Source: M3007 sp038203695 (lineage in GTDB: Bacteria > Bacteroidota > Bacteroidia > Chitinophagales > Saprospiraceae). From it: a stretch of DNA of 64,000 nucleotides. A program made the position numbers and the translations under genes. Below the pieces are notes generated by a model. It ran no database searches, was not told where the DNA came from, and was given only the letters and a program-made list of their open reading frames with translations. Below, in pieces: positions 25,285-33,605 of this stretch (positions within the stretch are counted from its first letter, which is position 1; each line of letters starts with the position of its first letter). The DNA lies in contig JBBRDQ010000003.1 in the NCBI GenBank assembly GCA_038203695.1, forward strand, positions 1 to 64,000. Reading direction: 5' to 3'.

Positions 25285-27183
25285 TCAAGGCATTAATTCC
25301 CACACTATCGGACTGTTTTTGGTAATTTTCAAGGTGTGCAGATCGGTGATAATGGCCCCCGTAGTCACATCTTTTGCCTGCGTAAATCCCTGCATTCTTT
25401 CCGCAAAGCGGGATAAATCTATTTCCATATCCTTGTTGGCCGTATTTAAAAAGACAGCTACGGTTTTGGCTGTGTCATACCGGAAATAAGTGTAAACGCC
25501 GTCGACCGGTACGAACTGCATCAATTTGCCGGTTTGCAGCGCGGGTGTTTCATTGCGGTAGCGAATCAGCGTGCGAGCGTAATTGAAGGCTGCCTGCTCT
25601 TGTTCCGTACGCCCAGCAGCCGTAAATTTATTGACCTTATCGCCTGCCCAGCCGCCGGGAAAGTCTTTGCGGATATTGCCGTGCGAAGGCGATGCGTTGC
25701 CGGTGCCCAATAATTCCGTCCCGTAATAGATCTGTGGAATGCCGCGCGTAGTCAACAGAAAAGCCATTCCACTGCGGTATTTATCATAATTTTCGCCTAT
25801 AGTGGTATAAAACCGGGTAAAATCGTGGTTGTCGAGCATCACCATATTTCGGTAGGGATCCTCGTAAAAATAATCCTGTGCCAGCGTGTAATAAATGCGG
25901 CTCGCGCCTTCGGTCCAGCCTTGTTCGCGGGTGAGCGCTTCCTGAATGGCAAAACACAATTGGAAGTCGATCACACCGGGCAAATTAGAATCAAAATTGC
26001 CGCGCTTGAGCGGTTGATTATCGGCAAAATATCCCTGCACCGGCACGGCATTCTCCCATATTTCCCCAAACATGTTGAGTTTTGGATACTCCTCGCGCAA
26101 CTCTTTGCACCAGCGGGAGCAGAACGGCTGATCGGAATACGTGTAGGTATCGATGCGCAGATCGTCAAAACCGGCGTATTCAATCCACCAGATGGCCTGT
26201 TGGATCAGATAAGTAGCCACGTGCGGATTGCGCTGGTTCAGATCCGGCATACTTGTATCGAACCATCCATCGGTAAAGTGTTTTATATCTGCTTGGGCCG
26301 CATACGGATCTACCAGCGTGGGTGCGCGGTAGGTCGTACGGGTGAAAGACGGCCACTGATTGATCCAGTCCTGAAAAGGCAAATCTTGCATCCAGTAATG
26401 ATTGCTGCCGATATGGTTGAGTACTACATCGCGAATCACCTTCAGGCCCCGGCGATGGCATTCGCTGATCAGATTCTGTAATTGTTCGTTGGAGCCGAAG
26501 CGCCGGTCTACCCGGTAATGATCCGTCACGGCATAACCGTGGTACGAGGCATGTTTTTGGTCATTTTCCAGTTCCGGATTAATCCAGATCGTATTAACGC
26601 CCAGATCCTGCACATAATCCAGGTGATCGCTGATACCTTTCAGGTCGCCGCCGTGCCGGCCGACCAACGAGTCGCGTTCCAGTCCTTGCAGCATGCCGGG
26701 TACGTTGTCATTGGAAGGATCGCCGTTGGCAAAACGATCGGGAAAAATGAGATAGACCACATCGCGGGAGGTGACGCCCTGCGCTTTGGGGGCCAGGGTG
26801 CGGGCCAGGATCGGAAATTCCCGGGTAAACGTGCTGGTGCCATTGGTGAAGATAATGGGCAGTCGCTGCGCCGGCGCTTTCGGTTTTATTTCCAGGGTGA
26901 CGAACAGGTAATTCGGGCTGTCGCCTTTTGTGACACTCACCAGTTTTATGCCGGTGTTTTTGCCGAGGGTCACCGTGTAACTGCCCAGCCCAGCCTTACG
27001 GATCAGTATTTCGACCTTGTTGTGTTGCATCCCGGCCCACCAGTTAGCCGGCTCCAGGCGGATATCGGGGTTTGGTCCGGGCACCGTGCGCGTAGTCAGC
27101 GGAGTGGAGTAGGGGTTGCCGAGGTAGTTGTTGCAGGCCGATGACCCGATCAGGAACAAAGTGCAGAAAAATACAATACGCAT
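25285..27183 (-). CDS. GH13 alpha-amylase / cyclomaltodextrinase-like lipoprotein
   Basis: 632 residues. A lipobox (LIGSSAC, Cys17) marks a lipoprotein. An N-terminal beta domain (about 40-130) resembles the cyclomaltodextrinase N-terminal module. The barrel starts at VVYLIFPDRFANGDP, has DVVLNH as region I, and carries the nucleophile Asp345 (LRIDTY), acid/base Glu374 (FGEIWEN) and Asp454 (LDNHDF). It therefore probably cuts maltooligosaccharides, pullulan or cyclodextrins at the cell surface or in the periplasm, like SusG/SusA enzymes. No susC/susD genes adjoin it. It converges on the DUF4231 gene with a two-base gap. Confidence 0.92.
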   Translation of the reverse strand: MRIVFFCTLFLIGSSACNNYLGNPYSTPLTTRTVPGPNPDIRLEPANWWAGMQHNKVEILIRKAGLGSYTVTLGKNTGIKLVSVTKGDSPNYLFVTLEIKPKAPAQRLPIIFTNGTSTFTREFPILARTLAPKAQGVTSRDVVYLIFPDRFANGDPSNDNVPGMLQGLERDSLVGRHGGDLKGISDHLDYVQDLGVNTIWINPELENDQKHASYHGYAVTDHYRVDRRFGSNEQLQNLISECHRRGLKVIRDVVLNHIGSNHYWMQDLPFQDWINQWPSFTRTTYRAPTLVDPYAAQADIKHFTDGWFDTSMPDLNQRNPHVATYLIQQAIWWIEYAGFDDLRIDTYTYSDQPFCSRWCKELREEYPKLNMFGEIWENAVPVQGYFADNQPLKRGNFDSNLPGVIDFQLCFAIQEALTREQGWTEGASRIYYTLAQDYFYEDPYRNMVMLDNHDFTRFYTTIGENYDKYRSGMAFLLTTRGIPQIYYGTELLGTGNASPSHGNIRKDFPGGWAGDKVNKFTAAGRTEQEQAAFNYARTLIRYRNETPALQTGKLMQFVPVDGVYTYFRYDTAKTVAVFLNTANKDMEIDLSRFAERMQGFTQAKDVTTGAIITDLHTLKITKNSPIVWELMP

Positions 27184-27208
27184 AAAAAGAAGGCGATAAG
27201 ATAAAAAA

Positions 27209-27247
27209 AGCCACGAATTGCGCGCTTAAGGCTGGCAAATCGTGGCT
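27209..27247 (-). terminator. Terminator after the GlsB-like gene
   Basis: AGCCACGA/TCGTGGCT arms, followed on the minus strand by seven T residues. It sits between the small membrane protein gene and the GH13 lipoprotein gene. Confidence 0.75.
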
Positions 27248-27272
27248 GTTGTGCTGGACAATTACCGATAGT

Positions 27273-27530
27273 TTATCTCGGCTGCCGGATTAATCCGATC
27301 AAAAAAAGCAGGATTAATGCGCCTACTACGCCAGTGGCGATATGGCTGAATAATCCCGTGCCGATGTGCCAACCCATGCGAGCAAACAACCAGGAACCGA
27401 TAAAACTGCCGATAATACCAATGACGATGTTACCGAGCAAACCAAAACCGTAACCCTGGCGAATAAAACCGGCCAGCCAGCCAGATGCAGCACCAATGAA
27501 TAGGGTGATCAAAAGTGAAGTTAGATCCAT
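27273..27530 (-). CDS. GlsB/YeaQ/YmgE-family small membrane protein
   Basis: 85 residues from the ATG at 27530 (MDLTSLLITLFIGAASGWLA). The longer version from 27563 adds an unlikely N-terminus. Three hydrophobic segments with GWLAG, GLLGNIVIGIIGSFIGSW and GALILLFLIGLI are the family's glycine-rich pattern. Members are small inner-membrane proteins linked to stress conditions; the molecular function is unknown. Confidence 0.85.
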   Translation of the reverse strand: MDLTSLLITLFIGAASGWLAGFIRQGYGFGLLGNIVIGIIGSFIGSWLFARMGWHIGTGLFSHIATGVVGALILLFLIGLIRQPR

Positions 27531-27603
27531 AGTTAATAGAATTTTATGTTGAAATAATGGCAAAGGTCAATTAATAAATGAATATTTTTTTCGAAAAACA
27601 AAA

Positions 27604-27641
27604 AAACAACCCGCCACGACCAAAGTCGCAACGGGTTGTTT
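27604..27641 (-). terminator. Terminator after the acidic-protein gene
   Basis: AAACAACCCG and CGGGTTGTTT arms with a long T-rich stretch on the minus strand, 46 bases after the stop of the gene at 27687-28097. Confidence 0.8.
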
Positions 27642-27686
27642 TAGCAACAGCAGGAAGCACTGCTTGCGCACAGTACGATGCAATGC

Positions 27687-28097
27687 CTAATATTCCGTAT
27701 CGTCGGGAACATCGCGGTCATCGTCGTCATCGCGACGGCGGGTTACAATGATATGATCATCTTCATCGGAGGAACCATCATCTCCCAAATCATCATCGTC
27801 TTCGCCTCTGCCGTCGAATTCGTCATCCACCTCCACTTCGGCGAAGTTTTCCCGCAAGTGACCTTCATCGTCGTAGTCCACGTCCTCTTTAACGAGGCGT
27901 TTGGCTTCCAGCATGGTCATGCGGATAAGATAATAAGTATCCTCAGCCTCAAAAGGCAGGGCGGATACTTTTTTTCCCTGTTTGTCCGTGTAACTTACGA
28001 GACTTTCAGCGTACCCGTTAGGGTACTTCATTTTGACGAGCCGGACGATATCTTCCGTGAGGGCATCGTAGTCTTTAACAACGCGTTTCTTAGCCAA
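27687..28097 (-). CDS. Small conserved Bacteroidota protein with a highly acidic tail
   Basis: 136 residues. The N-terminal 75 residues form a compact folded segment (KDYDALTEDIVRLVKMKYP, then KVSALPFEAEDTYYLIRM). The C-terminal 55 residues are mostly Asp and Glu, with DDDD runs, and a basic RRR island before a final DDDDD. There is no signal peptide. I recall similar uncharacterised proteins in Bacteroidota, but no function. The acidic tail could bind basic proteins or mimic nucleic acid. A good promoter (TTG, 21 bases, TAAATTTG on the minus strand, 28160-28191) and a terminator make this a single-gene unit. Confidence 0.75.
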   Translation of the reverse strand: MAKKRVVKDYDALTEDIVRLVKMKYPNGYAESLVSYTDKQGKKVSALPFEAEDTYYLIRMTMLEAKRLVKEDVDYDDEGHLRENFAEVEVDDEFDGRGEDDDDLGDDGSSDEDDHIIVTRRRDDDDDRDVPDDTEY

Positions 28098-28159
28098 GGT
28101 CGGGTATTATTTGGTTTTGATAATCAACACGCTACGTGCATGCAGACACTTTATTGCGG

Positions 28160-28191
28160 CAAATTTAAAAGAATGAGTTTTGAAACGGCAA
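28160..28191 (-). promoter_or_regulatory. Promoter of the acidic-protein gene
   Basis: Minus-strand TTG (28189-28191), 21-base spacer, perfect -7 TAAATTTG (28160-28167), 62 bases before the ATG. Confidence 0.6.
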
Positions 28192-28248
28192 AAAAAATTT
28201 TGGTAAAATGTATTTAATTTTTTTTAGTCCCTAAAACCCCTGATTTAC

Positions 28249-30294
28249 CTATTTTTTCTCCCTTATTTCGACAATTTCGACCCGGCGCTCCCGCGCCGCA
28301 TCGGGGTGATAGATCGAATTTCGCTCATCCTGGAGATTATCGCTGATCCCAAGGCGTGCAGTCGTCTCTCCAAAACTGGTCTCAGTCACTTTTAATTGTC
28401 CTGCGGCAAGGTACGGCTGTAAAGCGCCATCTGCAAATGCGCTAAACTGATTTCGCACGCTGCTGATTCGTCTTTTGCCTAGGTTGATATTGTAGTCGCT
28501 CTGCGCCCGGGGACTCGTAAACCCTTTGATCAGGACTTCCAGTTGTTCGCCATTTTGCAGGCGCGTCAGTATTACATCGCATAATTGAGCCAGCCGATCG
28601 TAACCGCGCCGCACTTCGTTGTCAAAAAAATCCTCGATCATGCTTTCCGCTTCTTCCTGTTTGGTGCCGCGCAGGCCGGTGGAAAAATTGATGCGGTAGT
28701 CGTTTTCACGCTCCAGATAGGCCTGCGCCGTAGTCTCATAAGTCTTTTGCGTAGTCGTACGGTGCGTGCGTTTATCGGGTTCATCATTGTCAAAATAAAG
28801 CGGCAGTCCCACAAAATCCTGCAACTTGGGCGGATCGGCCACCGGCGGTACCGGGAGTTCCGGTATTTGCGGGGGCGATTTTACTGCCAGGCCAGGTATG
28901 GAATCCTGGGCAGGCGGCGTTACTACCGGCGGTTCGGGCAACTGGAAAGAAAAGATATCGTTGCAGCAAGCCTTGTTTTTTTCATCCAGGTAGAAAGAGC
29001 CCGGGCGGTTGCTGCTCAGGTAGCCATTTTTGCCATCCGGCTTCAGAAAAAGGTACAGATCATTGTAACTGGTGTTCAGGCCGGCACCGGCGTTTTGTGG
29101 CGGACGGAGCAACGTGCTATCCTTTTTACTCCAAAAAATATCGTAGCCACCCATGCCCGGCAGTCCGTCGGAACTAAACCATAACTGCTGGGTAGGGCCG
29201 TGGAAAAACGGTGTAATGTCGTTTTCCGGTGTATTGATAGCCGACGCGTCTTGCGGTGTCTCAAATTTGGGCAATTTACCGATCTTTTTACCCGGCAACG
29301 GTAGATTGCAGGGGCAGAAGAAGTTCGTATCCAGGGGTACGGACCACAAGTCCATTTTCCCTTTTCCGCCCGGACGATCGCTGGCAAACCACAAAACCAG
29401 GCCTTCCAGATCCCGGTCATAGCCTACGCTTGGCTGCGTGGCCGTATAACCTGGCATATTGACAGGCTCCGGCAACCGCACCGCTGGCAGCCATCGCTTG
29501 CGCCGATCCAGCAGCGTAAACCACAATTCGCAGCGTATATCGCTGGCATTCAAGTTTTTACAAACGGTAAAAAAGACGTAGCGGCCGTCGGGAGAAAAAG
29601 CCGTGTGGGCAATATGCGCGCTGTCGGCAGCGGGAAAACCTTTGCCCGGTTCGCGGGCGCGACCTCCTTTCATCGAAAACATGATTTTGGTGATCTTGCT
29701 TTTCGCCGGACGCCGGTCATTTTTTTTATCAAATCGGTAGGAGGAAAAAAACAGCGTATCGCCGATCATTACCGGGGCGAAATCACTGTAAGGGCTGTTG
29801 ATTTCTTTACCCAGGTGTTTGATCTCTAATTTGGTTTTATCGGCCGACAATTCCTGGGCGAGTCGGCAGGAAGCCAGTTCGCTTTGGGCCAACCGCAAGG
29901 ATTCAGCGGGCGCAGTTGGATTGGACGTAATAAAATTTTCCAGCAATTCGATGGCGGCCGGGTAATCGCCCTGCGCTTTCTTTACTTCGCTCAGTCGCAG
30001 ATCCACCAGGGGAAATTCCTTGCGCCCTTTTTTAGAAGTACTGATCTTGCGGTAAGCGCGTTCGGCTTCCGGAAAGGCATTGAACATGCGCGTGCTTTCC
30101 GCATATTTCCACAGGATCTGTGGATTATCGTCATCGCGTTGTAGTACGGTCGAATAATGTTGAGCGGCTGCAGCAAAGTCTTTGTCCCGAAAGGATGCAT
30201 CCCCGGCTCGTTCGTACGCCCGAAGTGATTGCGCCCAGCTACTGATCGATCCTAAGAGGAGGAGGGTGATTAAAATGAAATTTCGCATAAGCAA
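28249..30294 (-). CDS. PorE-like OmpA-family protein with TPR and WD40-type beta-propeller
   Basis: 681 residues. The signal peptide ends ISSWAQ. The order is TPR-like helices (about 22-150, YERAGDASFRDKDFAAAAQHY), a PD40/WD40-like propeller (about 160-450) with blades such as FSPDGRYVFFTV, LWFASDRPGGKGKMDLW, LWFSSDGLPGMGGYDIFW and GYLSSNRPG, a linker, and an OmpA-type peptidoglycan-binding domain. The last contains LIKGFTSPRAQSDYNINLGK then RRISSVRNQF. This is the layout of PorE and related T9SS-linked envelope proteins, which tie the secretion machinery to the cell wall. The next gene upstream on the same strand, 51 bases away, is PorP/SprF-like, a common pairing. Confidence 0.85.
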   Translation of the reverse strand: MLMRNFILITLLLLGSISSWAQSLRAYERAGDASFRDKDFAAAAQHYSTVLQRDDDNPQILWKYAESTRMFNAFPEAERAYRKISTSKKGRKEFPLVDLRLSEVKKAQGDYPAAIELLENFITSNPTAPAESLRLAQSELASCRLAQELSADKTKLEIKHLGKEINSPYSDFAPVMIGDTLFFSSYRFDKKNDRRPAKSKITKIMFSMKGGRAREPGKGFPAADSAHIAHTAFSPDGRYVFFTVCKNLNASDIRCELWFTLLDRRKRWLPAVRLPEPVNMPGYTATQPSVGYDRDLEGLVLWFASDRPGGKGKMDLWSVPLDTNFFCPCNLPLPGKKIGKLPKFETPQDASAINTPENDITPFFHGPTQQLWFSSDGLPGMGGYDIFWSKKDSTLLRPPQNAGAGLNTSYNDLYLFLKPDGKNGYLSSNRPGSFYLDEKNKACCNDIFSFQLPEPPVVTPPAQDSIPGLAVKSPPQIPELPVPPVADPPKLQDFVGLPLYFDNDEPDKRTHRTTTQKTYETTAQAYLERENDYRINFSTGLRGTKQEEAESMIEDFFDNEVRRGYDRLAQLCDVILTRLQNGEQLEVLIKGFTSPRAQSDYNINLGKRRISSVRNQFSAFADGALQPYLAAGQLKVTETSFGETTARLGISDNLQDERNSIYHPDAARERRVEIVEIREKK

Positions 30295-30345
30295 CTTTTT
30301 GGTGAAAGAGGCAGTGGGGAACCGGCAAGATACGGAATATTTAGC

Positions 30346-31349
30346 CTAAAAAATCGGACAAGACTTAAAAACTTTAACCGGTGGCACTGGAATTTTCCGA
30401 TATACGGCGGCTATTTCAAACCCGCCCCGCCGTCCGGTCGCAACATTGAAATCGGAGGTGTTCAGATCGTAACTTACACCCACGGTCCATTCATTGCGTT
30501 CAAACTGTACAGCCGGAATAAAGGCATCGCCTAAGCGCATGGCTAGGCTTACTTGCACGGCCGTCTCATTGCCCGGACCAGTAGTAAGCACTTGGCGCAC
30601 CCCGCCTCCCGCCACAATCTCCCGGCTTTTGTGCATCGATTGTGCTACCGCAAAGGCCACAATATCCAGGGTTTGATTGATCTGGTAAGCGCTTTGCAGG
30701 TGGAGTGCCAGGCGGATGGGAAGATTGGGTTGTTGGTCGTTGCGGAAGCCCAGTTTCGGACGATTCAAATGAAATGCGCCCGCTCCAATGCTCAGGCGCG
30801 ATCTGGTTTCCGCAGATTCGACCTGCCATTGTAAGCCGGCCGATAGGGTCGGTACAAAACCGGAAGCGCGGTTGAAATTTTCTCCGGTCGAAGCGCTGGC
30901 GTTGAAAATATCGCCATCCCATTGATTTTGAAACTTTAACGAATTGGTATTAAAACTTCTTTGCGCAAACGCAATGCCAAAACCGAGCGAAATGGCCTGT
31001 GCTCTCCCAGTGCCTGCGCGGCGCTGAGGTTCAACCCCGCCTGAGACCAGACTAGCGCCGCATCTCCGGCCTGGTCGTGCGCCAGCGAAAATCCGGCAGA
31101 GAGCAGACTGGTACCGCGTTGGCGGACTTTCCAGTCGAATGCGCCGGCGAAGGTTTTGTAATTCACCGGCACGGACGTCCACTGGCTGCGATAAATAGCA
31201 GCAGCGCGCATGGATCCGCGAAACATCCCCGTTGCAGCCGGCGTAAATTGTTGTGGCTGAAAATAGAATTGGGAGTAATGCAAATCCTGGGCTTGCAATT
31301 GCCCCCAAAACGACCAGCATAATAAGCAAAAAAACGTAGCAAAGCGCAT
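30346..31349 (-). pseudogene. PorP/SprF-family T9SS membrane protein, frameshifted
   Basis: Two overlapping frames together make one PorP/SprF protein. The first, from the ATG at 31349, has the signal peptide MRFATFFCLLCWSFWGQLQA and the hallmark QDLHYSQFYFQPQQFTPAAT near the N-terminus. It reads through LSAAQALGE and then loses the family pattern. The second takes over at about 30993-31005 with AQAISLGFGIAFAQRSFNTN and runs to the stop, with YQINQTLDIVAFAV and a barrel-like C-terminus. One missing base, or two extra, restores a single protein of about 330 residues. It is either a real disruption or a sequencing error. PorP/SprF proteins are outer-membrane barrels that hold T9SS substrates or the motor. 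It sits upstream of the PorE-like gene. Confidence 0.8.
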
Positions 31350-31717
31350 AGGATATTGTTTATCGGGAGAAGAACAGGTTCTATATGCTCCCCAATCAGC
31401 TAATTTATGGTGATGCACGAAGGTAAAGAGCGATGAATTCTTAAGTTAATTTTTGGGTTACTGATTTTGAGTTTTTGGCTTTCTGTCGGTATGACGTGCA
31501 TTTTTTATCTTTCGTTGGGCGTTCCTTCCTGTCAATAATGGTCATAAAACGTCTTTTCGTCTAATCCGCGAACGGCAGATATAAAAACTGCTATTTTTGC
31601 GTTTCAAATTGCGCCGCAAACATCCTTGCGGCCCTTTTATTTTACAACATCACTCACGCCCATGTTAAGTTCCGGTTGTGTAAACCTGACTACAGGGTCA
31701 AAATCAATTTTCACAAC
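31350..31717. other. Divergent regulatory region between PorP/SprF and subtilase genes
   Basis: No gene was seen. A one-mismatch -7 (CGAAGGTA on the plus strand, near 31413-31425) may serve the minus-strand gene. TATTTTTG at 31592-31599 is a perfect -7 for the subtilase. A hairpin with a T-rich tail follows at 31613-31632. Confidence 0.5.
31592..31642 (+). promoter_or_regulatory. Subtilase promoter -7 element and leader hairpin
   Basis: TATTTTTG (31592-31599) matches TAnnTTTG. GCCGCAA (31613-31619) and TTGCGGC (31626-31632) form a seven-base-pair hairpin followed by CCTTTTATTTT, which looks like an intrinsic terminator placed in the leader, 86 bases before the ATG at 31718. Confidence 0.45.
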
Positions 31718-33406
31718 ATGACATTGCAAAAATTAGTGGCTATCGCCGCATTCTGCCTGCCTGTGTTCACCCTGGCCGCTCAGGCGCCTAAAGCACCGGA
31801 CAACTGGTTTACCCGCGATATGTCGAAAGACAATGTACAGGGTACCAGCAGCGATGAAGCCCTTAAAATGCTCAAAGAAAAGGGCAAAGAAGGTAAAACT
31901 GTTATCGTAGCAGTCCTGGACTCGGGTGTCGACTATAAACACGAAGACCTGAAAGACGTAATGTGGACCAACCCGGGCGAAATCGCCGGCAACGGTAAGG
32001 ACGACGATGGCAATGGTTACATCGACGACATACACGGCTGGAATTTCCTGGGCGGCAAGGACGGTAAAAATGTCGATCACGAAACGCTGGAACTCACCCG
32101 CGAATACGTGCGCCTGAGCAAACGTTTCAAAGACACCGATCCTAAAAACCTGTATGGTCCGGCCAAAGATGAGTACAAATATTATGAAGACATCAAATCG
32201 GCCTTCGAATCGCAACTCAAAGACATCAAAGACCAAAAGGAGCAAACCGAAGGCTTTTTTGTCCAGTTGGATGCAGCCATCGCTTCGGTAAAAGCAGAAG
32301 TAGGCAAAACTACGATCACCAACGAAGACATCGCCGAAGCGAAAAAAAGCACGAAAACGGATGTGCAAGCCTCGGCTACCTTGCTGGAGCGTGTATTCGG
32401 TCGTGGTATGACCATTGAAGGTGTCGAAGATCAGCGCAAAGAAGCCAATGACTACTTCGCGAGCCAACTGAATTACAATCTCAATCCTGATTATAATCCA
32501 CGTAGTGTCGTGGGCGACAATCCGGAAGATCTGACCAGCAAAATTTATGGTAACAACGATTACCGCGGACCGGATGCCAGTCACGGCACGCACGTTGCCG
32601 GTATCATTGCGGCTACACGCGATAATGGCGTCGGCATCAACGGCATTGCGCCGAATGTGCGCATCATGAGTGTTCGCTGTGTGCCCGACGGCGATGAGCG
32701 CGATAAAGATGTCGCCAATGCTATCTATTACGCCGTAAACAACGGTGCAAGTATCATCAATATGTCTTTCGGTAAAGGATACAGTCCGCAAAAAGCCTAC
32801 GTCGATGCGGCTATGCAATACGCGGCTGACCATGATGTACTGCTGGTGCACGCTGCCGGCAACGACTCGGAAAACAACGACTCCGATCCAAACTTCCCGA
32901 ATGACGAATTTGGCTCTACGGTGAAAGGTCAATTCAAGAAGGGCAAAAACGTGGCCACCTGGGTGGAAATCGGCGCGCTCTCCTGGAAACCTGCCGAAAA
33001 ACGCGTGGCTCCATTCTCTAATTACGGTAAGAAAAATGTGGATTTGTTCTCCCCGGGTGTCGATCTTAACTCTACCATTCCGGATAACAAATACGCTGCT
33101 TTTAGCGGTACTTCGATGGCTTCTCCTGCTGCGGCAGGCGTTGCAGCTGTCCTGCGCTCTTATTACCCCGGTCTTTCGGCAGTACAGGTAAAGAACATTA
33201 TGATGGAATCGGTTACCAAATCTGACGAGCAGGTGGTGAAACCAGGCACGAAAGATGAAAAAGTTGCTTTTAGCAGCCTTTCGGTTACCGGCGGCGTAGT
33301 CAATACGACCAATGCGGTGGTACTGGCCGAAAAAACCAAAGGTAAAAAGGTGAAAAAAGCGCTTTGGCGCGATGCAGCCGCAAAAGTAAAAGTGGCAATG
33401 CCTTAA
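31718..33406 (+). CDS. Secreted subtilisin-like serine protease (S8)
   Basis: 562 residues from the ATG at 31718, which begins a signal peptide (LVAIAAFCLPVFTLAAQ); the frame also extends to a TTG at 31676. The catalytic triad is Asp68 (VAVLDSGVDY), His289 (SHGTHVAG) and Ser466 (SGTSMASP). About 220 residues separate Asp and His, far more than in classical subtilisins. This insert contains a GNGKDDDGNGYIDDIHGWNF loop, which could bind calcium, and a long charged helical segment (KYYEDIKSAFESQLKDIKD). There is no propeptide of usual length and no T9SS tail, so the mature enzyme is probably periplasmic. It is a single-gene unit with its own terminator. Confidence 0.92.
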   Translation: MTLQKLVAIAAFCLPVFTLAAQAPKAPDNWFTRDMSKDNVQGTSSDEALKMLKEKGKEGKTVIVAVLDSGVDYKHEDLKDVMWTNPGEIAGNGKDDDGNGYIDDIHGWNFLGGKDGKNVDHETLELTREYVRLSKRFKDTDPKNLYGPAKDEYKYYEDIKSAFESQLKDIKDQKEQTEGFFVQLDAAIASVKAEVGKTTITNEDIAEAKKSTKTDVQASATLLERVFGRGMTIEGVEDQRKEANDYFASQLNYNLNPDYNPRSVVGDNPEDLTSKIYGNNDYRGPDASHGTHVAGIIAATRDNGVGINGIAPNVRIMSVRCVPDGDERDKDVANAIYYAVNNGASIINMSFGKGYSPQKAYVDAAMQYAADHDVLLVHAAGNDSENNDSDPNFPNDEFGSTVKGQFKKGKNVATWVEIGALSWKPAEKRVAPFSNYGKKNVDLFSPGVDLNSTIPDNKYAAFSGTSMASPAAAGVAAVLRSYYPGLSAVQVKNIMMESVTKSDEQVVKPGTKDEKVAFSSLSVTGGVVNTTNAVVLAEKTKGKKVKKALWRDAAAKVKVAMP

Positions 33407-33429
33407 TTTTAGGCAGGAATAAATAATAA

Positions 33430-33472
33430 GGAACGGCCCGATGTACTTCTGTACACCGGGCCGTTCCTTTAT
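33430..33472 (+). terminator. Terminator after the subtilase gene
   Basis: GGAACGGCCCG and CGGGCCGTTCC arms with an inner TGTAC/GTACA stem, followed by TTTATT. Confidence 0.88.
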
Positions 33473-33556
33473 TGGTAAGCATAATTCAGACCAGCCTGTC
33501 CGGTTGCGTTATAGACTGGCGCAGTTAAAAATACTCGATTTCGCGATCTGAATGAT

Positions 33557-33564
33557 TACTTTTG
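33557..33564 (+). promoter_or_regulatory. -7 element of paaZ (TACTTTTG)
   Basis: Perfect TAnnTTTG, 41 bases before the ATG at 33606. No TTG at the usual spacing. Confidence 0.45.
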
Positions 33565-33605
33565 TGGCGTTTAAACCGTAAGAAAACAGCCTTAACCACT
33601 TAATT

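Noticed and set aside
31733..32932. 399-codon minus-strand frame opposite the subtilase gene
   Set aside because: It is antisense to a complete catalytic-triad protein and has the low-complexity valine/isoleucine pattern typical of shadow frames.
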